Source: Halorussus amylolyticus (lineage in GTDB: Archaea > Halobacteriota > Halobacteria > Halobacteriales > Haladaptataceae). Taken from it: DNA of 64,000 nucleotides. The stretch is taken from positions 62,001-126,000 of the forward strand of contig NZ_RXOB02000032.1 in NCBI RefSeq assembly GCF_004143485.2. Reading direction: 5' to 3'. Positions 44,013 to 50,808 of this stretch are shown here, in pieces; the stretch's first letter is position 1; each line of letters opens with the position of its first letter. The notes below the pieces were generated by a model, which saw only the letters and a list, made by a program, of their open reading frames with translations, had not been told where the DNA came from and did no database searches. The position numbers and the translations under genes were made by a program.

Positions 44013-44582
44013 ATGACGAAGACACTACTCATGAGTACGAAAGACCCACGCTGGCCCGAAAACACGGATGCAGCAGCACGTGTCCGCCACGTAGCACTAA
44101 CGAGAACAGAACCACGGAATGCAGGCTGGATCGCTGAGGAAGCAGACGTCTCACGCGATACGGCCGTGAAGTACCTCGAACGGATGGCCGACCGCGGCGA
44201 TCTGAAAGTTGTCGAGACAAACGAGGGGAGAAGCTACAAACCAGATAGCCTCACTCAGTTCCTCCGTGAGGTTCGTGAGCTTGCTGAAGAACACTCACTC
44301 GACGAACTCACACGAGAACTCAACGCGATCGGTGAGGAGATCGATGCGTGGAAGGACGCCTACGAAGTCGAGTCACTTGCAGAACTGCGCCAGAGCATTG
44401 GCCGTGAGGATTTGACTGGCGACGAGCGCCGTGAGCGCCTCGAAATTATCGAAGAGTGGGAGTACAACGTCGAGATGCGTGAGTCGATCCAACTGGCAAT
44501 TCGTCTCAAGAGTTCGCTCACAACACTGGGCGCTGAGTCGCTTGGTGATGGGCTATCCACGAAACTTCCGCAGGAAGGTTAA
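44013..44582 (+). CDS. HTH regulator, DUF7342-like
   Basis: 189 residues. RVRHVALTRTEPRNAGWIAE with EADVSRDTAVKYLERMADRG forms a clear winged helix. The second half is helical and charged (LAEEHSLDELTRELNAIGEE, EIIEEWEYNVEMRESI), probably for dimerisation. It starts 14 nt after a perfect palindrome, and the next gene starts 8 nt after its stop, so it likely heads and controls a three-gene unit with the toxin-like and HVO_A0114-like genes. An ATG at 44031 is an alternative start. Confidence 0.8.
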   Translation: MTKTLLMSTKDPRWPENTDAAARVRHVALTRTEPRNAGWIAEEADVSRDTAVKYLERMADRGDLKVVETNEGRSYKPDSLTQFLREVRELAEEHSLDELTRELNAIGEEIDAWKDAYEVESLAELRQSIGREDLTGDERRERLEIIEEWEYNVEMRESIQLAIRLKSSLTTLGAESLGDGLSTKLPQEG

Positions 44583-44590
44583 CGAGACGA

Positions 44591-45037
44591 ATGGTGCTAC
44601 TGCTTGCAGGTGGTCGGGGATTCACCCGGCGTGAAGGCCTTCGTTGCATCAAAGAACGAATGGAGAACGTCCCCGGGTTCAACAGCGTTCGCTACGACCC
44701 CTCGCGGCTTCGCCCACAAACCGTCGTTGCAGACGTCAATGTGGAGATATCCATTGGGGAGTCATTCCCCCGGACAGAAGCAAAAATAGAAGTGCTCTGG
44801 CGGCCGCGTGAGGGGACCGACGTTCAGCGCGTCCACTGGGCGGACGATGTCGTAAGTCTTGGCTGGCACAAAGACGATGACCATTCAGAGCTCGGGACAA
44901 CACACTTTCAGCTTGAGGCTGGGGACGGATCAGTGCATGAACCGGGAGAGATTGAGGTTGAAGCCCCGCTCAGCTTCCTCGAAATCTGTCTTGATCGTCT
45001 CCCCGAACGACTACAAGAGACGATTAGGACTCAGTGA
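44591..45037 (+). CDS. Putative toxin-like protein paired with an HVO_A0114-type regulator
   Basis: 148 residues. No signature is certain. NVEISIGESFPRTEAKIEVL, WADDVVSLGWHKDDDHSELG and ETPLSF-like EAPLSFLEICLDRLPERL resemble small proteins coded before HVO_A0114-type regulators in haloarchaea, where TumE/DUF6516-like toxins are found. The toxin role is inferred from the pairing. A later ATG at 44660 would remove 23 poorly conserved residues. It is 8 nt after the DUF7342-like gene and 31 nt before the regulator. Confidence 0.5.
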   Translation: MVLLLAGGRGFTRREGLRCIKERMENVPGFNSVRYDPSRLRPQTVVADVNVEISIGESFPRTEAKIEVLWRPREGTDVQRVHWADDVVSLGWHKDDDHSELGTTHFQLEAGDGSVHEPGEIEVEAPLSFLEICLDRLPERLQETIRTQ

Positions 45038-45068
45038 ACAACGCAGATTTCCGTAGCCACACCGCACC

Positions 45069-45500
45069 ATGACCACGCTTTACATCACCGTCGGCGACCG
45101 CACACACCTCCGTGAGGACACCCTCAAATTCATTCAGCATACCGAAGCCGAGGAATCAGAGGAAATCGATGAACATGCCGTCCTACAATTTGGAACCTAC
45201 GATGATCTTGTCGACAGCCTTACTCCACTTCGCGTCGAACTTATTCAAGAGATTGCCAACAAACAGCCTGACAGTATGCGTGCGGCTGCCCGCCTCGTTG
45301 ACCGTGATGTGTCCGATGTTCATTCAGATTTGAAGCACTTGGAAGTACTCGGGATTCTTGAACTCAAGGAGGGTGGTTCCGGTGGCGCAGTCCGGCCAGT
45401 TGTGCCCTTCAACAAGATTGAGATGCACATCGACTACCCCTCCTCGACGACGGTGACGCAGAGGGGACACCCGCGAGCGCAGACTAATTGTTCATCGTAG
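45069..45500 (+). CDS. HVO_A0114-type DNA-binding protein (TumA-like antitoxin)
   Basis: 143 residues. LTPLRVELIQEIANKQPDSM, RAAARLVDRDVSDVHSDLKH and LEVLGILELKEGGSGGAVRP is the winged helix of the HVO_A0114 family, ending in a short strand VVPFNKIEMHIDY. Such proteins accompany TumE-type toxins and probably repress their own operon. The last 15 residues are unlike relatives, so the 3' end may have been altered. A second member of this family is at 48.4-49.0 kb. Confidence 0.78.
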   Translation: MTTLYITVGDRTHLREDTLKFIQHTEAEESEEIDEHAVLQFGTYDDLVDSLTPLRVELIQEIANKQPDSMRAAARLVDRDVSDVHSDLKHLEVLGILELKEGGSGGAVRPVVPFNKIEMHIDYPSSTTVTQRGHPRAQTNCSS

Positions 45501-45574
45501 TGCAGAAGACTTCGCCATGATTTCTCATGAGAGCACACATGAGGCTTAAGAGAGTTGAGTACGAACAACCGCCT

Positions 45575-45835
45575 ATGGCTACGAATGGCGAGCAAACAAC
45601 TATCAACGACCACTATTCGGTCACTGTCCCGGCAGCGATTCGTGACCGACTCGATATCCAACCGGGAGACAAAATCGAGTGGGAAGTGACCGACGGAGGT
45701 GAGTTGACAATCGAAGTTGTGAAACAACGGTTCGGTGCGTTCGATGATTTCGAAGCAGTCGATATGGGAGAAACGGACGTCACAGCAGACCACAACATTG
45801 CAGGCATAGAGCAAGAATACGATGAGGGACAGTAA
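45575..45835 (+). CDS. vapB: AbrB/SpoVT-type antitoxin (VapB-like)
   Basis: 86 residues. INDHYSVTVPAAIRDRLDIQ and PGDKIEWEVTDGGELTIEVV is a swapped-hairpin AbrB DNA-binding domain. The C-terminal acidic segment (DDFEAVDMGETDVTADHN) would wrap the toxin. Its TAA stop overlaps the ATG of the PIN-domain gene by one base, the standard VapBC arrangement. I use the ATG at 45575 because homology begins there. Confidence 0.9.
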   Translation: MATNGEQTTINDHYSVTVPAAIRDRLDIQPGDKIEWEVTDGGELTIEVVKQRFGAFDDFEAVDMGETDVTADHNIAGIEQEYDEGQ

Positions 45836-46272
45836 TGGCTGTCGCAGCGGTTGATACGAATGTACTCGTCGCACGAGTGAGTGCACGAGATATTAACCAT
45901 GATGCTGCTTGCGCAATCGTAGATGCTGCAGATCATGGGAAGTTACCCACGATGCGTGTGACAAATTATGTCCTGACTGAAACCCTGAATTACATCCACG
46001 AGCGCCAACACCATCATGTCGCAGTTACGTTCTACGAACGACTTACAGAAGCGGCAGGTTTCGAGTTAGTGCATTCAGCGAAAGCCGATTTCTCACAAGC
46101 GGTTGAGTTATTTGAACAGTACGAGGGTCTCTCGTTTGGCGACGCGACTATTGCGGCCTACATGATGCGAGAAGAGATTGAGTATCTGTATAGCTTCGAT
46201 ACGGACTTCGAGGCAATTGATGATCTCACTCGATTAGACACCGCGACGAACCCATTCAAACCCGGTGAGTGA
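45835..46272 (+). CDS. vapC: PIN-domain ribonuclease toxin (VapC-like)
   Basis: 145 residues. The four acidic PIN residues are visible: Asp in AAVDTNVLVARV, Glu in NYVLTETLNYIHE, Asp in SFGDATIAAYM and Asp in YLYSFDTDFEAIDDL. VapC toxins cut tRNA or rRNA in a Mg-dependent way and are held by VapB, here the overlapping upstream gene. The module appears intact. Confidence 0.93.
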   Translation: MAVAAVDTNVLVARVSARDINHDAACAIVDAADHGKLPTMRVTNYVLTETLNYIHERQHHHVAVTFYERLTEAAGFELVHSAKADFSQAVELFEQYEGLSFGDATIAAYMMREEIEYLYSFDTDFEAIDDLTRLDTATNPFKPGE

Positions 46273-46379
46273 AGCCGGTAGTACAGTCATCCCGTCTCTG
46301 ACATTTGACTCGTCTTACGGAAAACCAAGGAGAAGGCCCTGGACTCCGGGCAAGTATCGCCGACCTCAACGATTCTGAG

Positions 46380-46944
46380 GAGTTCGAGCAACGAACGTGT
46401 CTGCGTTTCCATAATCGGTAGGTATTCTCCGCGATGATAAACTACCGGATCTATTGAAACTCTCAACACGGGATCGGTTTCGGTGGTCGTGCTGAATACA
46501 GGACGCGAACTTATTGTTGGACCAGTTTGCAACCCGGATCGTGAACTCACTAACGGCGTTCAGCGGGATGAACCAATCAACTGAAAGTCGGTCATGGCCA
46601 CTCACCGACAAATCACGAGAGCATCATCAGCCGACCGCTGACGTGACTGGCTTCGGCGGCTGAGAACACAGGTCTGTGATTAGCAGGGGATATTCCGGTG
46701 ACCGTTACTCCACCGAAGGAGACCTGCTCATGGAAGAAGAATCGATCTATACGCAAGATTCGACGGCGGTCAATGAGTCGGCAGTCGACGTCGGACTGGA
46801 TGATTCACCGCCACGGTGCGGGCCGCTGCAGTGGGACTGATCCCATCGATAACCTCGAAAGCCCCCGATTGCTCGCGGTCGCGCAGCGGGATATCTGTGC
46901 CTCTCAGCACCAGTCAGCACAGATAGTCGCCCGCAGAGGCGACC
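46380..46944. repeat. Duplicated ~565-bp segment, copy 2
   Basis: It matches 32257-32820 throughout. The minus strand holds the first codons of the GH3 gene (METQTRSLLE) but no gene body. The + strand holds GYSGDRYSTEGDLLMEEESI and TAVNESAVDVGLDDSPP before a TGA. A GTGCTGAATACAGG motif is at 46489-46502. The left breakpoint falls 11 codons into GH3 and the right one just after AGAGGCGA. Confidence 0.85.
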
Positions 46945-47359
46945 ATGTGAACGCGAGCAATCGGCCCCTTTCAATCCCACCCCGTGGACAATTCGACCGC
47001 TCTTGAGCCCGTTTTGTTCGGTGTGTACGCGTTGTCCGCCCGCTCGCCGTCCCATATGTCCGGACACTCGCTCGCGCTCTCCGGACGCCAGCGGGTTAGT
47101 CAGTCGGTTCCTGCAACCGCGCAGGAACACGCCAGACTAACTCCGCTGGCCGCGTCAGTCCGGCCGGGACGGCGCGCGCCCTTGTTTGGGCGTTCGATGT
47201 ACTGCTCTCGCTCGCGCCCAGACCGCACTGAAGGCGCGAGCGAGAGCGTAGCAGCTGAACTGTAGGAACGTGTTGAGTTGTGACTCATGTAGTGGTGAGT
47301 CTCGAAGAAGACGCGGTAGTGGGCGCGCCTTCGGCGGTAGCACGGTGAATGTGATACCA
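46945..47359. other. Non-coding interval with two large inverted repeats
   Basis: At 47087-47150 a nested palindrome pairs GCCAGCGGGTTAGTC with GACTAACTCCGCTGGC, and inside it GTTCCTGC with GCAGGAAC. At 47202-47254, CTGC plus CTCTCGCTCGCGCC pairs with GGCGCGAGCGAGAG plus GCAG. No gene is seen. The interval lies directly upstream of a plasmid-type ssDNA-binding protein gene, so an origin-like or regulatory role is possible. Confidence 0.65.
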
Positions 47360-48214
47360 ATGAGTACTACGAACGAGATCGGTAATGAGCTTTCGGTTGC
47401 ACAGAGCCAAGAACAAGATGACGAGCGAGTCGAAGTCGTCGAAGAGACGGCGGAACTGCGGCCGACGGTCGAGCTAGAGATACAGGCGAAGGTGGACTTG
47501 AACCACCCCGAGGGGGTTGGACGTGGATTGACCCTTGAAGCAGAAGAGCGACTGCTAGCACGCGAGTGGGAGATCGCGCGGACGCGCCACCGAATCGACA
47601 AGGGACAGGACTCAGATCGGGAGGCACGAACGAGGAAAGTAGCCGAAAGAGGAAGCCAGAAGCGACGTACGGAGTTTCAGAAACGAGCGGCAAGCGTGGA
47701 CCCGTGGGTGGACCCGGAGCGAGACGATCCTCGGACGGAACTGTCACAAGACGAATTGGCGATAGTGAACAAGCAGGCAGCGCGATTAGACGAGAAACTT
47801 CCGGGGTGGACGCGGGCAGCGATCAGTCGGCGGTTGGCCAAGCGAATTGTCGATGGCGCAGATGTGATGAGTGCGGTCGTTGGGACGTTCGAAGAACTCC
47901 AAGCAGCACCTGGACACGTGATTCCAATCGCGGCTGTCTGGGAGGTAGCGCGACGAGAGGTCGATATTCGCGGCACAGTCACCCAACTGTGGGAGCCAAG
48001 CCATCACCGAATTTCCCAAGTTGGATTACTCGAAGACGAGACGGGGAGAGTCAAATTCACGGCGTGGCGCAAAAGCGGCGTGCCCATAGTCAGGGAAGGC
48101 GAGCAAGTAGAGTTCCGGAGTGTGGCCAAAAACTGGTACGAGGGCCGATGCTCGGTTGCACTCACCGGGTGGAGTACGATCTATTTCCCCGAGCGCGGTC
48201 AGTACTGGGAGTAA
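47360..48214 (+). CDS. OB-fold ssDNA-binding protein (RPA-like, plasmid type)
   Basis: 284 residues. After a charged N-terminus with a helical middle (LAREWEIARTRHRIDKGQDS), the C-terminal 90 residues, REVDIRGTVTQLWEPSHHRI, SQVGLLEDETGRVKFTAWRK and GEQVEFRSVAKNWYEGRCSV, follow the RPA OB fold, in which W.PS.....GLL.DETG..KFT.W is conserved. It should bind single-stranded DNA in replication or repair of the element. It is not adjacent to a Zn-finger RPA partner as in chromosomal operons. Confidence 0.82.
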   Translation: MSTTNEIGNELSVAQSQEQDDERVEVVEETAELRPTVELEIQAKVDLNHPEGVGRGLTLEAEERLLAREWEIARTRHRIDKGQDSDREARTRKVAERGSQKRRTEFQKRAASVDPWVDPERDDPRTELSQDELAIVNKQAARLDEKLPGWTRAAISRRLAKRIVDGADVMSAVVGTFEELQAAPGHVIPIAAVWEVARREVDIRGTVTQLWEPSHHRISQVGLLEDETGRVKFTAWRKSGVPIVREGEQVEFRSVAKNWYEGRCSVALTGWSTIYFPERGQYWE

Positions 48215-48425
48215 TCAAACGCCACTCCCTTCTTTTTTATTGTTACCAGCCACCCAACACCCACCTCCCCACCCACCGCTCCGTGCTCGCTCCATTCGGA
48301 GCTGCGCGCGCAGCCACAACCGTGCTATCAATAATGTTATAGAATAGGGTCAGGTCGCTCCTCAAGCGAGCCAGCTTGGCCCCGAGGCGGTTTACCGGCG
48401 AACAATTCTAAACTGCCGATCACTC

Positions 48426-48953
48426 TTAGGCGGGTGCCGCATCATCAACCGAGTGCGGCGTCGTAATCTCAAGGCTGACTTCGATGGTGTCGTAGGGGAC
48501 AAACGGACGCTTTGCGCGACCAGCCTGCTCAAAGTGGACGATATCGTACTCGGCGAGAACCCCCAAATCAGTGTGAACGGTCTTGACATCACGGTCGAGG
48601 CGCTCTGCCAGTTGGCGGATACTATCCGGCTGTTCGGCCATGATACTCCGAAGGAGTTCAACACGCCTGTCAGTAAGCAGTGCCCGGAGGTCGCTCGGGT
48701 TCTGGAAATTAATGACGTGTGGAACGTCCTCGCCAGCCTCCCAGCGCTCAAGGCGGTCAAGTGCCCCGTTGCGATGTGACTCCTCGGAATCGGAGGTGAT
48801 TCGCAGTACTGAGGGATACGCTTCGGGGTCGCGATCCTCCAAGAACCCCGCCTCCGCTTCGAGATCGTCCATCACAATCTCCTCATCCGCAGAGGCGGTA
48901 CTGTTCACGTCGGTGGTGTCGTCGGGTGCGTTGGTGTTTGGTTTATCGGGCAT
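48426..48953 (-). CDS. HVO_A0114-type DNA-binding protein (TumA-like antitoxin)
   Basis: 175 residues. After an acidic, disordered N-terminus (about 60 residues), LTDRRVELLRSIMAEQPDSI, RQLAERLDRDVKTVHTDLGV and LAEYDIVHFEQAGRAKRPFV form the winged helix, ending VPYDTIEVSLEI. It closely follows the pattern of the 45.1-kb paralogue. Its gene starts 6 nt after the TumE-like gene on the same strand. Two inverted repeats upstream of the pair are candidate operators. Confidence 0.85.
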   Translation of the reverse strand: MPDKPNTNAPDDTTDVNSTASADEEIVMDDLEAEAGFLEDRDPEAYPSVLRITSDSEESHRNGALDRLERWEAGEDVPHVINFQNPSDLRALLTDRRVELLRSIMAEQPDSIRQLAERLDRDVKTVHTDLGVLAEYDIVHFEQAGRAKRPFVPYDTIEVSLEITTPHSVDDAAPA

Positions 48954-48959
48954 ACGTGG

Positions 48960-49259
48960 TTACCTCGTTCGGTAGTCGTCTATTTTCTCATAGAACGCCT
49001 GAACGTGGGCTTTCAAGCTGCTGTATTCAATGTCGTCATAGACGCCCTCAGGCGTGTGGTAGTGGTGGCGGTCAACGTCGGGATGGTCCGGGAAGTTATC
49101 GAACCGAAGGAGGGTTCGTCCATTCTCGGCCATGTACTGGAATCGGTACTTCACTCCGTCAGGGTACTCGTCGCTTTCTGGGATCGCAGTCGCAATCATT
49201 TCGTACCGGGTACCGTCGTCGAACGTGTCTGAATCTTCGTAAATGACTGTCGAACCCAT
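48960..49259 (-). CDS. TumE/DUF6516-family toxin-like protein
   Basis: 99 residues. YRFQYMAENGRTLLRFDNFP with DHPDVDRHHYHTPEGVYDDI is the DUF6516 core (R-x-D-N-x-x-H-H-P...H-H-H). TumE is the toxin of the TumE-TumA pair described in bacteria. The order toxin then antitoxin, with a 6-nt gap, fits a toxin-antitoxin operon. I use the ATG at 49259 because upstream in-frame codons show no homology and cross the operator repeats. Confidence 0.85.
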   Translation of the reverse strand: MGSTVIYEDSDTFDDGTRYEMIATAIPESDEYPDGVKYRFQYMAENGRTLLRFDNFPDHPDVDRHHYHTPEGVYDDIEYSSLKAHVQAFYEKIDDYRTR

Positions 49260-49269
49260 CTCTACTACG

Positions 49270-49325
49270 TATGTTGGTGTAGAATGCCAACATACAAGAA
49301 CCTTCCGTTGGCGTGAGACACCAAC
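49270..49325. promoter_or_regulatory. Paired inverted-repeat operators of the TumE/TumA-like operon
   Basis: TATGTTGG-N9-CCAACATA (49270-49294) and GTTGG-N9-CCAAC (49307-49325) are two dyads of the same design, with centres 34 nt apart. They lie 11 nt and 48 nt upstream of the TumE-like ATG. This is the layout expected for cooperative autorepression by a toxin-antitoxin complex. Confidence 0.7.
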
Positions 49326-49392
49326 AGTATGCGAATCCCCTTTCGAAATAGCAGACTGAGAGCCGGTATAACGAGAATCCGCCTCTTTTTTT

Positions 49393-49415
49393 GCGCCCGG
49401 CAGGGGTGCGGGCGC
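49393..49415 (+). promoter_or_regulatory. Start-proximal stem-loop, member 1
   Basis: A T-run (TCTTTTTTT) is followed by GCGCCC-(11-nt loop with GGGGTG)-GGGCGC, then ACC and an ATG at 49419 in the frame of the DUF6735-like gene. It belongs to a family of five such stem-loops in this window (others at 50089, 62483, 63069 and 63341). Confidence 0.65.
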
Positions 49416-49439
49416 ACCATGTTGTGCCTGCGAGATACA

Positions 49440-50060
49440 ATGGGACATCGAGCACTCATCGCATACGAACGGCCGGACCGCCTGTACAACCTGCATTACT
49501 CGCACTGGGGCGCGCTCAATTTGAGACTTAGACAGAAGATCACTGAGAGAACGCCCTTCGGTGACGAAATAGAATCAGAGTGGAGTCAACATTACTACCG
49601 AGAACTGCTGGGGGCTCAGAGTACCCCCGAGGAAATAGAGACGGGAATCGTCGAAGACCGCCCACACTGCGATGTCGACCCTGCTCCGGTTGCACTTCGA
49701 GTAACGATTGACGACATCCTCTCGACGTATCTCGACTTCCTTCATCATGAGGCGTTGTACGTCGTTTCACGGGAGTTCGAGGTGTATCGAACCCTCTGGT
49801 TTGGCTTACAGTACGACTGCGAGACTGTAAAGGGCGCGTCGACCGTTGGAAATGGTGCACTCTGCACGAGACGGTGGTTCAGGGGCGAGCCAGTCTCGGA
49901 TGGATTCATCCGTGGACAATTTGAGGGGCTGAAAGACGTTGTCGGAGATCTAATTGACGACGGCGTGTACACCCCAGAAGAAGCAACAGAGTACATGGTC
50001 GAGAAACTCAGCGAGTGGAGTGGCGACGAGTTAGAATATCTCGTTCGACTACTCTCGTAG
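49440..50060 (+). CDS. DUF6735-like haloarchaeal protein
   Basis: 206 residues from MGHRALIAYERPDRLYNLHY, the conserved start of a haloarchaeal family I recognise as DUF6735. Later motifs are SHWGALNLRLRQKI, FLHHEALYVVSREFEVYRTL and the helical C-terminus TPEEATEYMVEKLSEWSGDE. Function unknown. An in-frame ATG at 49419, 3 nt after a stem-loop, would add seven residues and may be the true start if the stem-loop presents the ribosome site. It is transcribed divergently from the TumE/TumA-like operon. Confidence 0.7.
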   Translation: MGHRALIAYERPDRLYNLHYSHWGALNLRLRQKITERTPFGDEIESEWSQHYYRELLGAQSTPEEIETGIVEDRPHCDVDPAPVALRVTIDDILSTYLDFLHHEALYVVSREFEVYRTLWFGLQYDCETVKGASTVGNGALCTRRWFRGEPVSDGFIRGQFEGLKDVVGDLIDDGVYTPEEATEYMVEKLSEWSGDELEYLVRLLS

Positions 50061-50088
50061 TACCTACTCGCGTTTGGTGGTCTATGTA

Positions 50089-50108
50089 CGCCTGCAGGGG
50101 TGCAGGCG
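50089..50108 (+). promoter_or_regulatory. Start-proximal stem-loop, member 2
   Basis: CGCCTGCA-GGGG-TGCAGGCG is a perfect 8-bp stem. It lies 25 nt before the GTG of the next small gene. The downstream word GCGCACC is shared with member 1. Confidence 0.6.
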
Positions 50109-50133
50109 CACCTGCGTCTGTGAGGTACTACCT

Positions 50134-50355
50134 GTGACTCCTCAAGCATTATTCCAACCGAGTCGAATCGATGCGATCGAAACAACCCGTGGGTACTGGC
50201 TCTGTATCCAGACAAAAGTGGACGTACCCCGGTGTGTCCTCATTCGGATAGGCAGAGACGACGCGGAGACACTCAAAGATCAAGACATCATCGTTCATTC
50301 GACACGAATGTACGTGGGAGAAATCGGTCGGTCAATGAGATATCCTCGGCGATGA
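50134..50355 (+). CDS. Small uncharacterised protein
   Basis: 73 residues from a GTG: MTPQALFQPSRIDAIETTRG, YWLCIQTKVDVPRCVLIRIG and DAETLKDQDIIVHSTRMYVG, a probable small beta-rich protein. No family recognised. It follows a start-proximal stem-loop and lies between the DUF6735-like gene and a tiny zinc-ribbon gene, all on the + strand. Confidence 0.5.
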   Translation: MTPQALFQPSRIDAIETTRGYWLCIQTKVDVPRCVLIRIGRDDAETLKDQDIIVHSTRMYVGEIGRSMRYPRR

Positions 50356-50402
50356 CTATCCCTCATCTCGTTTGATTACTCATTAGGACGCACCGCGAAC
50401 CA

Positions 50403-50507
50403 GTGGCGATCTACGAATGTCGTACCTGTGGGACGACAGTGGCTTCAAGTACGGATGCATGTCCGTACTGTGGGCCAGCAGATATCGTTGAATACGAACT
50501 CTCGTAG
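50403..50507 (+). CDS. 34-residue zinc-ribbon microprotein
   Basis: From a GTG the frame reads MAIYECRTCGTTVASSTDAC then PYCGPADIVEYELS. The CxxCG...CxYCG pair arrangement is a minimal rubredoxin-like zinc ribbon with almost nothing else. Such microproteins are common but underannotated in haloarchaea. Start choice is supported by the first Cys pair lying at residue 6. Confidence 0.6.
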   Translation: MAIYECRTCGTTVASSTDACPYCGPADIVEYELS

Positions 50508-50808
50508 GAGAGCAAGAATAGCTAGCACCAAACCTCGCTCTGTCGGTGGGCTAGACTTCGTCTGATTGGATGTGCATCTTCTCGTGACCTTACCTCGTTC
50601 GCTTCGCTCACTCGGCAACCGCGCTCGCTCACTGCGTTCGCTCGCGCGGTTATCAAATTCGGTGAATCGCCAAAATCCACCGACGAGATAGTGATATCAG
50701 CCCGTATCATATCCAATTCAGTGCGAGTTCCGATATATTTTCTACCTCAAATTATCGTTTTTGATACTACAAGACAGATATTTAGTATGTCTATTTGTTG
50801 ACCACGAT
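50508..50808. other. Non-coding interval before the toxin-like gene
   Basis: No gene seen. It contains the palindromic repeat described separately, and close to the ATG an AT-rich stretch (GATATATTTTCTACC, then AGATATTTAGTATG) that probably holds the promoter of the 5.4-kb gene. Confidence 0.6.
50611..50656. repeat. Palindromic flank repeat, copy 1
   Basis: AACCGCGC and GCGCGGTT pair around GAGCGA-type words (TCGCTCACTGCGTTCGCTC). A copy with three base differences is at 59699-59745. The two bracket the toxin-like locus. Confidence 0.75.

Noticed and set aside
48355-48400. A third omega-RNA-like element end (CTCCTCAAGCGAGCC)
   Set aside because: Only the left arm word is present; the GAGTAGGG word and the complementary arm are missing.
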